Origin: an uncultured Bacteroidales bacterium | GTDB taxonomy: Bacteria > Bacteroidota > Bacteroidia > Bacteroidales > Paludibacteraceae | Reading direction: 5' to 3' | Length of the DNA: 54,145 nucleotides | Assembly: GCA_900318245.1 (NCBI GenBank) | Contig: ONJT01000014.1 | Location: forward strand, 1-54,145 | Made by a program: the position numbers and the translations under genes | Notes under the pieces: model-generated | Databases searched by the model: none | The model's input: the letters and a program-made list of their open reading frames with translations, nothing else | What the model was told of the DNA's origin: nothing | Shown here: piece after piece, positions 34,001 through 43,926 of the stretch | How the letters are laid out: each line of letters begins with the position of its first letter | How positions within the stretch are numbered: the stretch's first letter is position 1

Positions 34001-34256
34001 GACCAATACTTATCAGATCACAGTTGTTGCTCCTAAAACGGTAACATACATGGCTTGCGGTGATGTATTTACTACGCAAGATTATGCTCCGGGCGAAACA
34101 CTTGTATTGCCTACAGAGACACCGGGTGCAAACGACGGTATGACCTTCTACGGTTGGACAGCGACCGAACACCACACCGGTTCATCTGCGCCGGCAATCA
34201 TCTCTGCCGGTTCGGCGGTAAATGCTGATGTAACGTATTATGCCGTATTCCATTAA
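31080..34256 (+). CDS. Secreted M6-family metalloprotease with InlB repeats, no C-terminal sorting domain
   Basis: A 1,058-residue secreted protease. Order: signal peptide (about 1-23), propeptide-like region (to about 110), M6 catalytic domain (about 110-400) with the zinc motif HEFSHVIGLPD (His283, Glu284, His287), then an N-terminal-type InlB module (about 654-726), the basic linker SSAPKRAKK (730-738), a lectin-like module (about 744-892), an Ig-like domain (about 907-985) and a last InlB repeat. The protein stops right at the end of that repeat (TYYAVFH) with no type IX sorting domain, unlike its neighbour. The catalytic residues are intact. It lies downstream of the duplicated tRNA end and 19 bp upstream of the giant nuclease gene, which has the same linker and modules. 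Confidence 0.9.
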   Translation: MNTAKHTLTFFLSAMLTLSAWAVPAYRGWQERTLTDGTSVHVRLIGDEFYHFWETQDGKIAIEQEDGTFVISDKQSPTSKQVIARRKAAAQRKGAARVRKNYGAIQPTKLLVLLVNFSDKSMKSTHNNAFFDNLLNGSFPSVQDYFKQSSGNTYVPEFDVFGPYTLDQNMAYYGGNDSDGNDEHPDQMVVDACAKAYADGCDFSNYDTNNDGKVDNIYVIYAGYGEAAGAPANTIWPHSWEIYSQYVSGTLKYNGKTLGHYACSAELSGKSGSNSDGVGTFAHEFSHVIGLPDYYDTDYGTNSDNGVTPGEWTLMDQGSYNGSGMYPPLYSVYDKYFMGWMTPKFLAKDEVKNVTLTTAWNDNYQITGGASRVACTNTSTVYYLENRQKSGYDQYLPGHGMVVWKVTYNATRWNSNDLNNTAGTLRYTIVPADGKTENYGAATDPFPGTGGKKIYTPATGCALSDITESSGNISFKYNGGIDCHNVITNGTGCTITPSVSCIENSNTLTATITPTDATYDFTSLTVTCGSTTLTSGTHYTLSSDKKTLTINASAISGTASNNITITAVWTKNRYSYGMLGENCTAELNGTVNKNASLNLTITPDAGYTLANAACWDVTMGGNTLTYGSDFTYSGTTFSITSVTGDVEILAYGLHPVTWMANGSAHATNVAVDNKITLPADPEDCSESKKFVGWCTISDYSHATTAPTFASTGDAYSVATYYAVYATPAPSSAPKRAKKANDEYELYSGTLTEGDYLIVYDGSAMNNTVTSDRLQYSAVTATNNKISNPDASIVWHIAASDDYWTLYNASASKYAASTGAKNKAQLLADGTDNKSLWTVSGSSTYEFVNKANATASVNANLRKNGTYGFACYATTTGGAISLYKKAGGSSGGGSYKDYTTVCQTCTLTGITLTTTGAKTTFVTNETFTSEGLVVTANYSNCSDKTVTPNTVSTPDMSSAGSKTVTVSYTEGGETKTNTYQITVVAPKTVTYMACGDVFTTQDYAPGETLVLPTETPGANDGMTFYGWTATEHHTGSSAPAIISAGSAVNADVTYYAVFH

Positions 34257-34275
34257 TCTAAACCTTAAAACACAG

Positions 34276-37200
34276 ATGAAAATGAAAACAACAAAGTACA
34301 TACTGACCATCGCTCTCGCGCTCGTTTGCGCTTGGAGCAGCAGTTTTGCAATAGACCAAACGTACTACAATTCGATCGATGGCAGGAGCGGCACAACCTT
34401 GCGTGATGCTCTGTACACCATTGCGTCAGCTGGTCCAAAAAATATGAATTACGATAAACTTTGGAAAGCCTACAAAACTACTGATGTATATCCTGCCGAT
34501 CATGCTAAAGCCGGTAAAATCTGGGATATGTATGGTGGTTGCACGTTTACCTATAGTTCAGATCAGTGCGGCAATTACGATAACGTGTGCGACTGTTACA
34601 ACCGAGAACATTCCTTGCCTAAGTCTTGGTTTAACGATGTGTCACCTGCTGACTACGACCTTGGACATATCGTTCCTACGGATGGTAAGGTAAATGGTAT
34701 GCGTAGTAACTATATCTTTGGTGAAGTTGGATCCGGCGCTGCAACATGGGGCACGGGTAAATTAGGCAACGCAAAGTCTATCACCGTAGAAAACGTCAAA
34801 GGTTCTTCAACCATTACAACTACTATTACCAGCACAGCGTTTGAACCCGAAGATCAATATAAAGGCGACTTTGCGCGAATGTACATGTATATGGCTGTGC
34901 GTTACAAGCATGGAAACTCTAATGGAGTGGATCTAGCTGCCTCAGGTGACGGGAAAAAGATGTTCAACGCTACCGATGCCAACTATGGTTTGACGGACTA
35001 CTCTATCGCCCTTTTAATGAAATGGCATCGTCAAGATCCTGTTTCGAAGAAGGAGATTGATCGGAACAATGGCATGCAGACTGTACAGGGAAATCGTAAC
35101 CCATTCATTGACTACCCTGACTTAGCCGAATACCTTTGGGGAAACCATGCCGGAGAGACCGTCACGCTTGCTTCAATAGACAACACTTTTGGAGGCGAGG
35201 TATCGTCCTACAGCATTTCTCTCTATCGTAATGGCGAAACTACAATTATAAATAACCTCTCCGGCTCATATACATTGCCGCTCAAGTCTGCGGAGGATGC
35301 CGCTTGCACAAATTGGGCGTTCGATGGTTGGTCAACAACGCAAATCAGCGAGACTAACACAAAGCCTGACTATGTCACCACAACGTCCTCTGCGGGCATC
35401 ATCTATGCCGTTTATGCCAAGGCAACCATTAGTAGCGCGCCAAAACGCGCAAAGAAAGAAGATGTGACAGATGATTTGACACGTGCAACTACCGGGGTGA
35501 CAAATGGATCAACGACCTACTCAAATTGGTCAGGGAAGACAGTAACATCTGATGCTGTTTATGCAGGCAATAGTGCTGGTGGTAACAATGCTATTCAGCT
35601 CCGTTCAAATAATAGTAACTCAGGTATAGTAACTACTGCTTCGGGCGGCAAGGCAAAGAAGGTTACCGTTACATGGCATTCAGAAACGGCTGCAGGAAGA
35701 ACGCTAAATATCTATGGTAAGAATTCTGCTTATTCTGATGCTACAGATTTGTATAGTTCATCACAAGGAACGCTGCTTGGAACTATTGTTAAAGGCACAT
35801 CCACTGAACTTACCATTTCTGGTGATTATGAGTATATCGGCATGCGCTCCAGTAGCGGCGCGATGTACTTGACTTCCGTATCCATCATGTGGTCTTCCGG
35901 AAGCGGAGGTGGTTCTACAACGTACGATAGCGATCCTGATGACTGTCATTGTACAGGCAACCTCGCAACACCAAGCGTTACTGCTACGCCATCCGATGGA
36001 ACTATAACGCTTACGTGGGACAATGATCTTAATGCAACGAATGGTTATACGGTAACTATCAGTAAGGGTGTCGGTTACACCACCGAGTGTGGCGACTCTG
36101 AAATAGGGGCTGTTACCCTTTCTGGTTCTAAGAACACTTGTGTCATTACAGGTCTGGTTAACGGTCTGGAGTACACTACTTCGGTTGTCGCCAATGCGAC
36201 CTCTTCCATCTGCGAGAGCGCTGCCGATGAAGACACCGCTACACCTGTAGGCTGTGAGTCTTGGGCTGACCCGACATTCACTTACTCAACACCGTTGACA
36301 GCAGGTGGTGGAAAAGTTACGCCAACCATTGGTGCGGGCTACGGCACACCTACTTTCATTTCTAGTAACACTTCTGTATTACAAGTTGATGAAGTTGGTA
36401 AGGTGACACCTATCAGCGCCGGTACAGCTACGATAACTGCTCAATGGCCGGGAGACGGCACACACTGCCCGAAGGACGTAGTATCGAATACCATTACCGT
36501 CAAAGGCATAGTTATTCTTACTTTCAATGCGAACTACGAAGGAGCTGACCCTGCAACAGCAACGCAGAACTTCACCTACGGTGAGGCGCAGAGCATGACC
36601 GCGAATAGTTTCTCGCGTACGGGTTACACGTTCCAAGGTTGGTCAAGTTCACCGAGCGGCAGCAAGGAGTATGATGACGGCGCTTCTATCACTATTACCA
36701 CCGCCACTACGCTTTATGCTGTATGGCAGGTGAACAAACACAGCGTTACGTTCAGTCAGCCGGCGAGCGGTGGCACATTTACAGTAAACAGCAGCAGTAG
36801 TTCACCTGTGACGAATGTGGACTTCGGGTCGACGGTAACGATAACTATCACTCCGACCAATTCACACTTTACTGTAAGTACCGTATCCGTCAGCGGAGGC
36901 AGTGGATATGTTGCAGTTAGCGGTTCCGGCAACGCACACACATTCACCATGCCGGATGAGGATGTGACCGTTAGTGTCACGATGACCGAGGAGACGAAAT
37001 ATACCGTTAACTGGTATGTGAACGGCAATCCTACGACCGAGCAGAATTATGCAGGAGAGGAACTTGTCGGTATCGCTAATCCGAGTATCGATTGTAACGG
37101 AAAGGCCTTCCAGGGCTGGACAGCTACAACAAACTATAGCAGCGACGACACCGCTCCGGGAGATCTCTTCACGGATGCTTCTACGAAGACGATGCCTATA

Positions 37201-40200
37201 AACGGGACAAGTTACTATGCAGTGTTTGCTACGGAAACGACCAGCGGTGGAGGTAGTGAAGGTTGGTCGGAAACGGCTATTACATCACTAACGAGTTCGG
37301 ATGTATTTGTGATTGTGGGCACGAATAATAGTGGTTCAAGAGCATTGCCAAATACTGTTGCTAATGCATCACCTTCGGCTTCCAGCGTAACCATTTCTGC
37401 TGGCAAAATCACAGCTACGGTTGGTAATAACTTAAAGTGGAATATATCTGGAAATAATTCAGAGGGCTTTACGTTCTATCCTAATGGAGATAGTGAGCAT
37501 TGGTTAGGGTCAAATACTACAGCAGCCAGCAGCAGTAATACGAACATACGCGTTGGCACAGCAAATCGCAAATTGTGGCTGTTTGATAGCAACGACCAAT
37601 TGGTAACGAATGATTCATATACGGATCGTTATCTCGCTTTGTATAATACTGATGATTTCCGAGGTTATACTTCTGCAAGTACTTCAACAACGACCTTCAA
37701 GTTCTACAAGTATTCCGCTGGCAGCACAACAACGATTAGCGACTACACGACTTCGTGTGCTGCGCCAACAGAAGTAACTGTTACGTTCCATGCAAACTAT
37801 GAAGGGGCAGATCCTGCAACGGCAACGCAGACTATTCCGTATAATACGGCAACCGCTCTGACGGCAAATAGTTTCTCGCAAACAGGATATTCCTTCCAAG
37901 GATGGGCAACGTCACCGAGCGGCAGCAAAGAGTATGATGACGGCGCAAGCGTTACCTTAACCTCCAACACCCATCTCTATGCTGTATGGCAGAAGAACAG
38001 CCACGATGTAATCTTCACTCCTGCTCCGACCGGCGCTACAGTTACGATAAATGGACAGAGCACCAGTCCGCAGAGCGTGGAATATGGAGAGACGGTTACT
38101 ATCGTCATTACTCCGGATGCTACATATGACCTCAGCAGCGTGACAGCTTCCGGCGTTTCGTTGAGCGGTGAAGGTAACACACGTACGTTCACTATGCCTG
38201 ACGCCGATGTGACTGTCACGGTGATCATGACGCCGAAGCCGACTTATACCATCCGGTTCTACAACGGCGAGAGCCTTATCGGTTCTGCTCAAACCGTTGT
38301 GTCCGGCAATTTGCCTTCCGTACCGTCTAATCCGGAGGCTTGCGAGGGTTATACGTTTGTGGGTTGGTGGACGACGGCTCTGCCTGCAAGCAACACCGAA
38401 TCGCATATTTGGATAAGTGACTTCACGGCTACAGGAGATCAGGATTACCATGCCGTATATCGTCATAATGAAGGAGGCAGCGGAAGTGGGACAGAAAGTG
38501 TTACTTTCAGCGACATATACACCTCAAACACCGTCGTGGAAGATATATCTATTGCGATAGGAACACACACATCCGTAACCTTCACAAAAGGTGGTAGTGA
38601 CACTCAATTCTACACCAACGGAAATGCTATCCGCTGGTATGGAGGAGGTTCATGCGTGGTGGCTTCAGATGCGGGCAACATCACCGGTATAACCTTCACA
38701 TTCGGTTCTAGTGACGGAAGCAATGAGATTGAAGCAGAGGGATATGTAGAACCGACTTGGACGGGAGAAGCATCTTCGGTAACATTTACCCAAAGCGGAA
38801 CATCAGGGAACCGCCGTATAGCAGGTATTTCTGTTACCGTTGACGGTGGTGGTACCGCCCATTACACCTCTGTATTTAGTTGCTCCGGACATACCATTAC
38901 GGTAGCGGAAGTGGAGCATGGTTCCGGCGTTTCCGACAAGTCGCGTTGCGATGAAGGAGGTACAGTGACCATCACGCTGACAGCCGATGAGGGCTATGAG
39001 TGCGGCGGTATTACAACCTCGCCGGTTGTTTCCACGACTGAAACTTCCGAATGCACGTATACCTTCTCGATGCCGGATGCAGATATTACCGTAACGCCGG
39101 TATTTACGCCCAAGACTCCGCGTACGTTTACCTTCGAAAAGGGAACGGGTATTTGCGCAACGAGTACGCTCACCGAGGCGGTATGGAATGGAGGCGTGAC
39201 ACTGCCGACAGCAACAGCAAACTCGGGTTGTGATCCAGAGTATGTATTTGCTGGCTGGGCTACGGCTGCTACAGCAGAGACAGAAGTACGTCCGACGCTG
39301 TATGCCGCAGGTACATTGTATAACGGAGAAGAGACCACACTCTATGCCGTTTATTCGCAGACGACAGGCGGTAGTGCTTCCGGATTCACACTCAGTTATA
39401 CCCATAATGACGTGACCTATTATGTAGCGGCTCGCACGGGTTCGAACACCTACATGGATGCTTCAACAGATGCGGCAGACGCGGCACGCTTTAGCATTGT
39501 CACCTCGAATGACAAGAAATATCTCTGCTGGCATGGAGAGAATGATACGTATGTGCATAACTCCGCAGACAATACCACATTGAAGTTTACTACCGACTTG
39601 GCAAGTGCGAGTGAATGGACGGTAACGGAAGAAGGAACATCTATTACACTTCGCAATTCATCAAGCGGGCGCTACTTCATGTTCAACACCAACCAGAAAG
39701 ACCGATTCTCTTCTTATGCGTCAGAAGGGGCGCTCACCAAAGGCGATGCCGGAACGACGGTATATAACACCAACCCGAGTTGTATTTGCTACTCTGTCAA
39801 TATTACCTATAACGCGAACGGCGGTACGCTGGCAGAGGGTTGCGGCAATGTAGTCGACGGTGAATGCGAACGCGATTGGAAACTTTGCGATGCACCGACG
39901 CGCGAGGGTTATCTGTTTACCAACTGGAAAGACCAGAACGGCACCTTATACAACGCTGGGGCGACGGTTCAAGACTTGAGACTCTCGCTTACCCTGACCG
40001 CGCAATGGATAGTAGCTCCTTATACGGTACTGTTTGATGCCGGTACGGGTACTTGTGTAGCATCGCTAACCGAGCCGAGTCGTGGCGACGGAATTACGTT
40101 GCCGAAGGCTGAACCGTCGGCTGCTTGTGCGGAAGATTGGACCTTCATCGGATGGAGCGAGACTGCATTAGTCGGAGAGACAAACACGACTGCAAGCATC

Positions 40201-43200
40201 ATCGGCGTAGCAGGAACTCCTTATATACCGACCGCGAACAATGTGACGCTGTATGCCGTATATAGTTCGTTGGATGAAGGCGGAGCGACCGATGACTACA
40301 CGTGCGAAAATGCATCTACGCCTGAGGAGGGCGACTATGCAATATTAGTTGCTAAAAGCGATGACAGCTTCGGATTGCTTACCTACGGAACTACCTCAAG
40401 CTGTCGTCTTGCCTATACAGAGGCTTATAATTCATTGCAAACGACTATTTCGAGTCCTGCTGCTACACAGATTTGGCACCTCTCTTACGATGTGGACGGA
40501 TATGCGTACTTGTACAATGCGAATGCGGGGGCATACCTCGCAGCCAGCGGTACTAATATTACCTATAATGCCAATGCGGGTTCAGCCTTCGTGCTAACGA
40601 GAGATCCGGGGGACTATGGAGACTATAAGTTCCTGAATAATACGGCTTCGGGATCCACGAACTACTATTTAGGAGCCAATAAAGACTACGATTTCATCCG
40701 TTATTATACCTCTCAGACACTTGCTGCATTGAACAGCATCACGCTCTATAAAGGTTCTACGGGTACACGCTATTATGCTACCAGTCCGGTATGTACAGCT
40801 TGTGAAGATCCGGAATGGTCATTCGACTTAGGCACAAACGTAGTCAAGACCAAGGGTAGCGCACCGTTTATCAACACGGTCAGCAAAGTGCACGAGTCAA
40901 GCGGTACAGTTACCTACTCCAGCACAAACGAGGCGGTGGCTACGGTAGATGCCGCAGGTGAAGTAACGATTGTCGGAACAGGTATTACCACTATTACGCT
41001 GCGTCTGACAAAAGCAATGCCGTACTGCGCCGCTGTGCTACAATACGAATTGGAGGTTAAAGAACCGAGCATTGATATCGTGGGCGTCACGGAAGACGGC
41101 AAGATTACTATAGAGCACGATTTGGAAGGAACCATCACTATTGACTTGAGCGAAGGAAATACCGTTTCTACCGGAACGGCAGCCAATGACCTGTTCTTCT
41201 CCAAGTACTTCGAGGCAGCCTCTAACATGAAGTTGTTCGCTATTTTCAACGGAACCGGCCATGATATGGATCTCACAAATATCCGTGTGCGTTGTAACTG
41301 TACAACAGATGGAAAATGGCCGACAAAGACAGGTGATTTGGGATATGTAGAACTACGTACCATCAGCAAACTGCGCGAACAATATCCGAAACTGAAGATT
41401 CCTTCCGGCACGGAATTAATCTTCTGGTCGAACAACAAAGGATCTACATCATCTACAGCCGCCCGCAATACCGAATTGCGCGAATGTATCACTTTCACCA
41501 TTGGCGAGATGGAATACCATTATTCGGATATGGAGGCGATGGAGATTCCTAACTGGTTCTGTTTGGGCGATTACACTACCTTCCAAACACCGGATGCTGA
41601 TGGTAACAACCAGTTCGTCTTCAACGGCGATGACTCCATGATTATGGAGCGCTATAATCCGGCTACCGGACAATGGGAGGCGATTGATCTCTTCGGCGCC
41701 GGCACATCGGCAGATCCAGCAGATACGGACGGTTTGGTAGAAAAAATTGAAACCAAATATATAATTAACGGTGTTTCGCAAGAGTTAAACGATGGCACAG
41801 GCTTCCATGAATTATGTACGGATAGTATCATTCCGTTCTCTACCAACCGTTATATGCTTGTTCGCAAGAACACCGTTTTAGACGGTATGCATGCCGTAGC
41901 GTCCAACACCACTTCCTTCGCTACCCTTTGCGAGGAATGGAACGGAACACCGGTCGGAGGTTCTGCTGATGGTTATTGCCGCTCCGGTCATGTATTCTCT
42001 GACATCGCAGAATATGACTACGCAGAGAATTACATCGACTGGACTGGTATTAATGACGATGCGTACACCGTAACTGAAAATGCAGACGGTACGGTTTCCG
42101 TTTACTTCAAGACTCCGCTGGATTTGGATGCACGCGCGTGCTCGCTCCTTAAGATTGAAGTACACGACAAGGATGATGACACCAAGATTCTTGCCACTAC
42201 GGAACATAAGATTCCTATTGTGGTAAAGGCTGGCACGCACATGACGACAGACGACCTGTTCAAGAATCAGGGTGAGAAGTGCGCGACTTGCGACGTGGCT
42301 ATTTTGGGCAGCGCAACACTGACCAAGGCAACAGACGGTGCAACCAACGATATGCCGGAGGTACGTGACATCTACGTCTATGGCGGTGGTCAGTTGATTA
42401 TTCCGTCAGGCACGCACTATAGAGCACACGACTTGATTATGCGCATGGAAATGGCGGCTGACAAAGTAAATGTAGCTGTTCCGAACATACAAGCTGTCGG
42501 TTCACTGAGCAACCAGTACGGCGGCGCTATTCGTCAGCAAGTACGTGTTGGCACCAACCGCTTCTACCAATTCGCTGTTCCGTATCCAGTGCGTCTAGAG
42601 GATGTAACGTTCGGCGACGGCAGACCGGCTATCTATGGCGAAGACTTCATGATTCGCTACTACGACGGTGAGTCTCGTGCGCAGAACTTAGGTACCGCAT
42701 CCAACTGGAAGAACTTCGAAGGCACGGAACTGCAACCGGGTGTCGGCTATACCTTAGCCGTAGCCAAGAAAGCAGGCCACGAACAACGCGAGTTGATCTT
42801 CCCTATGGCGGACGCTTCGCTGGCAGAAGGCGAACCTGCCACCAAAACAACGGCTATCCATGCGTGGGGAGACAATACGATTCGCGCTAACCACCGCGGA
42901 TGGAACTTCCTCTCTAACCCGTATCTGACCACCTATGGTCAAAACCACCTCGATGAGGATGCCGGCGGCGTACTTACGACAGGAAGGTTGGTTGAAGATC
43001 CGGAGCATCCGGGATGGTGGGTCAATGATGCAGGCACTATTCCGTACGTAACGCTCATCAATGGAACGCGTACAGACTACACCCAAGAGCGGGTGGCTCT
43101 GCAGGATCTACCTCCGTTCACGACGTTCTTCATCCAGGCGGGTGACGATACGCATAACTCCGGAGAAGAGTCCACGTTGACCTTCAACCGCGATCACCGA

Positions 43201-43905
43201 GCGACTTCTGCCCCGGCTTATATGCGTGCCGAGCAGAAAGCACCGGTTACACATTTCGGCGTATTGCTGAACGGCAATAACGCTACGGATAACTGCGGTA
43301 TGGCGATTGGCGAAGACTACTCGGCTGCGTATGACATGCAGGCAGACTTGAGTAAAGAGTTCGGTTCGGCATACTCGCTCAAACTCTATACGCTGCAAGA
43401 AGATGCGATGCGCATGGCCTTCCTGGCTACCCATCCGGACAGTTTGAACAAGCCTGTACCGGTAGGCGTACGCATGCCGGCGAATGCGGAGTACACGTTC
43501 TCCATTGACCGACGCTACCACCTCGGCGCATTCGCTCACATCTACCTGACGGATAATGTAACCGGTCAACACACAGACTTGTTGGAGGACACCTATTCGT
43601 TTGCAGGCACACGCAGTCAGAACGATGCTCGCTTCAGTCTGTTTGTCGTAGTGAAGAAAGACACACCGACCGGCACAGACAACCTGCTCAACGGTATTTA
43701 TGCTGTCGGCAGAGAGGGATCCGTCATGCTCACCGGACTACCGGAAACGGCAGATATCTATATCTACGACATGAACGGTCGGCTTGTACTGAACCGACAT
43801 TCGCATGGAGCGACATCCGTGACGTACCACATGCCTATCGGTGTTTACCAGATACGTATTCACTCCGAGGGAGCCAATGCCCTCTTGCGTACTATTGTTC
43901 ATTAA
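34276..43905 (+). CDS. Giant secreted endonuclease I protein with InlB repeats and T9SS C-terminal domain
   Basis: A 3,209-residue surface protein. Signal peptide 1-25. Endonuclease I (EndA/NucM-type) domain about 28-290 with NREHSLPKSWF (His112) and DLGHIVPTDGKVNGMRSNY (His131), the catalytic landmarks, so a working nonspecific nuclease is likely. Then an InlB module, linker SSAPKRAKK (386-394), two related InlB/divergent-InlB blocks starting near 748 and 1170 that share NYEGADPATATQ, more InlB modules (about 1615, 1845, 1916), lectin-like modules (about 994-1155, 1699-1835, 2005-2175), an Ig-like BIG2 domain (about 2175-2260), a lamin-tail-like domain (about 2261-2409), unknown beta-rich domains and a classical type A T9SS C-terminal domain (about 3136-3209; IYDMNGRLVL, GVYQIRI). 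ATG 34276 (or 34282) chosen; starting at 34240 would overlap the protease gene and lose the signal peptide. Confidence 0.92.
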   Translation: MKMKTTKYILTIALALVCAWSSSFAIDQTYYNSIDGRSGTTLRDALYTIASAGPKNMNYDKLWKAYKTTDVYPADHAKAGKIWDMYGGCTFTYSSDQCGNYDNVCDCYNREHSLPKSWFNDVSPADYDLGHIVPTDGKVNGMRSNYIFGEVGSGAATWGTGKLGNAKSITVENVKGSSTITTTITSTAFEPEDQYKGDFARMYMYMAVRYKHGNSNGVDLAASGDGKKMFNATDANYGLTDYSIALLMKWHRQDPVSKKEIDRNNGMQTVQGNRNPFIDYPDLAEYLWGNHAGETVTLASIDNTFGGEVSSYSISLYRNGETTIINNLSGSYTLPLKSAEDAACTNWAFDGWSTTQISETNTKPDYVTTTSSAGIIYAVYAKATISSAPKRAKKEDVTDDLTRATTGVTNGSTTYSNWSGKTVTSDAVYAGNSAGGNNAIQLRSNNSNSGIVTTASGGKAKKVTVTWHSETAAGRTLNIYGKNSAYSDATDLYSSSQGTLLGTIVKGTSTELTISGDYEYIGMRSSSGAMYLTSVSIMWSSGSGGGSTTYDSDPDDCHCTGNLATPSVTATPSDGTITLTWDNDLNATNGYTVTISKGVGYTTECGDSEIGAVTLSGSKNTCVITGLVNGLEYTTSVVANATSSICESAADEDTATPVGCESWADPTFTYSTPLTAGGGKVTPTIGAGYGTPTFISSNTSVLQVDEVGKVTPISAGTATITAQWPGDGTHCPKDVVSNTITVKGIVILTFNANYEGADPATATQNFTYGEAQSMTANSFSRTGYTFQGWSSSPSGSKEYDDGASITITTATTLYAVWQVNKHSVTFSQPASGGTFTVNSSSSSPVTNVDFGSTVTITITPTNSHFTVSTVSVSGGSGYVAVSGSGNAHTFTMPDEDVTVSVTMTEETKYTVNWYVNGNPTTEQNYAGEELVGIANPSIDCNGKAFQGWTATTNYSSDDTAPGDLFTDASTKTMPINGTSYYAVFATETTSGGGSEGWSETAITSLTSSDVFVIVGTNNSGSRALPNTVANASPSASSVTISAGKITATVGNNLKWNISGNNSEGFTFYPNGDSEHWLGSNTTAASSSNTNIRVGTANRKLWLFDSNDQLVTNDSYTDRYLALYNTDDFRGYTSASTSTTTFKFYKYSAGSTTTISDYTTSCAAPTEVTVTFHANYEGADPATATQTIPYNTATALTANSFSQTGYSFQGWATSPSGSKEYDDGASVTLTSNTHLYAVWQKNSHDVIFTPAPTGATVTINGQSTSPQSVEYGETVTIVITPDATYDLSSVTASGVSLSGEGNTRTFTMPDADVTVTVIMTPKPTYTIRFYNGESLIGSAQTVVSGNLPSVPSNPEACEGYTFVGWWTTALPASNTESHIWISDFTATGDQDYHAVYRHNEGGSGSGTESVTFSDIYTSNTVVEDISIAIGTHTSVTFTKGGSDTQFYTNGNAIRWYGGGSCVVASDAGNITGITFTFGSSDGSNEIEAEGYVEPTWTGEASSVTFTQSGTSGNRRIAGISVTVDGGGTAHYTSVFSCSGHTITVAEVEHGSGVSDKSRCDEGGTVTITLTADEGYECGGITTSPVVSTTETSECTYTFSMPDADITVTPVFTPKTPRTFTFEKGTGICATSTLTEAVWNGGVTLPTATANSGCDPEYVFAGWATAATAETEVRPTLYAAGTLYNGEETTLYAVYSQTTGGSASGFTLSYTHNDVTYYVAARTGSNTYMDASTDAADAARFSIVTSNDKKYLCWHGENDTYVHNSADNTTLKFTTDLASASEWTVTEEGTSITLRNSSSGRYFMFNTNQKDRFSSYASEGALTKGDAGTTVYNTNPSCICYSVNITYNANGGTLAEGCGNVVDGECERDWKLCDAPTREGYLFTNWKDQNGTLYNAGATVQDLRLSLTLTAQWIVAPYTVLFDAGTGTCVASLTEPSRGDGITLPKAEPSAACAEDWTFIGWSETALVGETNTTASIIGVAGTPYIPTANNVTLYAVYSSLDEGGATDDYTCENASTPEEGDYAILVAKSDDSFGLLTYGTTSSCRLAYTEAYNSLQTTISSPAATQIWHLSYDVDGYAYLYNANAGAYLAASGTNITYNANAGSAFVLTRDPGDYGDYKFLNNTASGSTNYYLGANKDYDFIRYYTSQTLAALNSITLYKGSTGTRYYATSPVCTACEDPEWSFDLGTNVVKTKGSAPFINTVSKVHESSGTVTYSSTNEAVATVDAAGEVTIVGTGITTITLRLTKAMPYCAAVLQYELEVKEPSIDIVGVTEDGKITIEHDLEGTITIDLSEGNTVSTGTAANDLFFSKYFEAASNMKLFAIFNGTGHDMDLTNIRVRCNCTTDGKWPTKTGDLGYVELRTISKLREQYPKLKIPSGTELIFWSNNKGSTSSTAARNTELRECITFTIGEMEYHYSDMEAMEIPNWFCLGDYTTFQTPDADGNNQFVFNGDDSMIMERYNPATGQWEAIDLFGAGTSADPADTDGLVEKIETKYIINGVSQELNDGTGFHELCTDSIIPFSTNRYMLVRKNTVLDGMHAVASNTTSFATLCEEWNGTPVGGSADGYCRSGHVFSDIAEYDYAENYIDWTGINDDAYTVTENADGTVSVYFKTPLDLDARACSLLKIEVHDKDDDTKILATTEHKIPIVVKAGTHMTTDDLFKNQGEKCATCDVAILGSATLTKATDGATNDMPEVRDIYVYGGGQLIIPSGTHYRAHDLIMRMEMAADKVNVAVPNIQAVGSLSNQYGGAIRQQVRVGTNRFYQFAVPYPVRLEDVTFGDGRPAIYGEDFMIRYYDGESRAQNLGTASNWKNFEGTELQPGVGYTLAVAKKAGHEQRELIFPMADASLAEGEPATKTTAIHAWGDNTIRANHRGWNFLSNPYLTTYGQNHLDEDAGGVLTTGRLVEDPEHPGWWVNDAGTIPYVTLINGTRTDYTQERVALQDLPPFTTFFIQAGDDTHNSGEESTLTFNRDHRATSAPAYMRAEQKAPVTHFGVLLNGNNATDNCGMAIGEDYSAAYDMQADLSKEFGSAYSLKLYTLQEDAMRMAFLATHPDSLNKPVPVGVRMPANAEYTFSIDRRYHLGAFAHIYLTDNVTGQHTDLLEDTYSFAGTRSQNDARFSLFVVVKKDTPTGTDNLLNGIYAVGREGSVMLTGLPETADIYIYDMNGRLVLNRHSHGATSVTYHMPIGVYQIRIHSEGANALLRTIVH

Positions 43906-43926
43906 CCTCTAAATGCACGTAAACAT

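Noticed and set aside
34240-34275. Start of the giant nuclease gene at 34240
   Set aside because: This would overlap the end of the M6 protease gene and put 12 unrelated residues before the signal peptide; ATG 34276 gives a proper signal peptide.
34200-34300. A frameshift splitting one protease-nuclease polyprotein
   Set aside because: The protease ends in a complete repeat and the next gene has its own signal peptide, so they are two genes.
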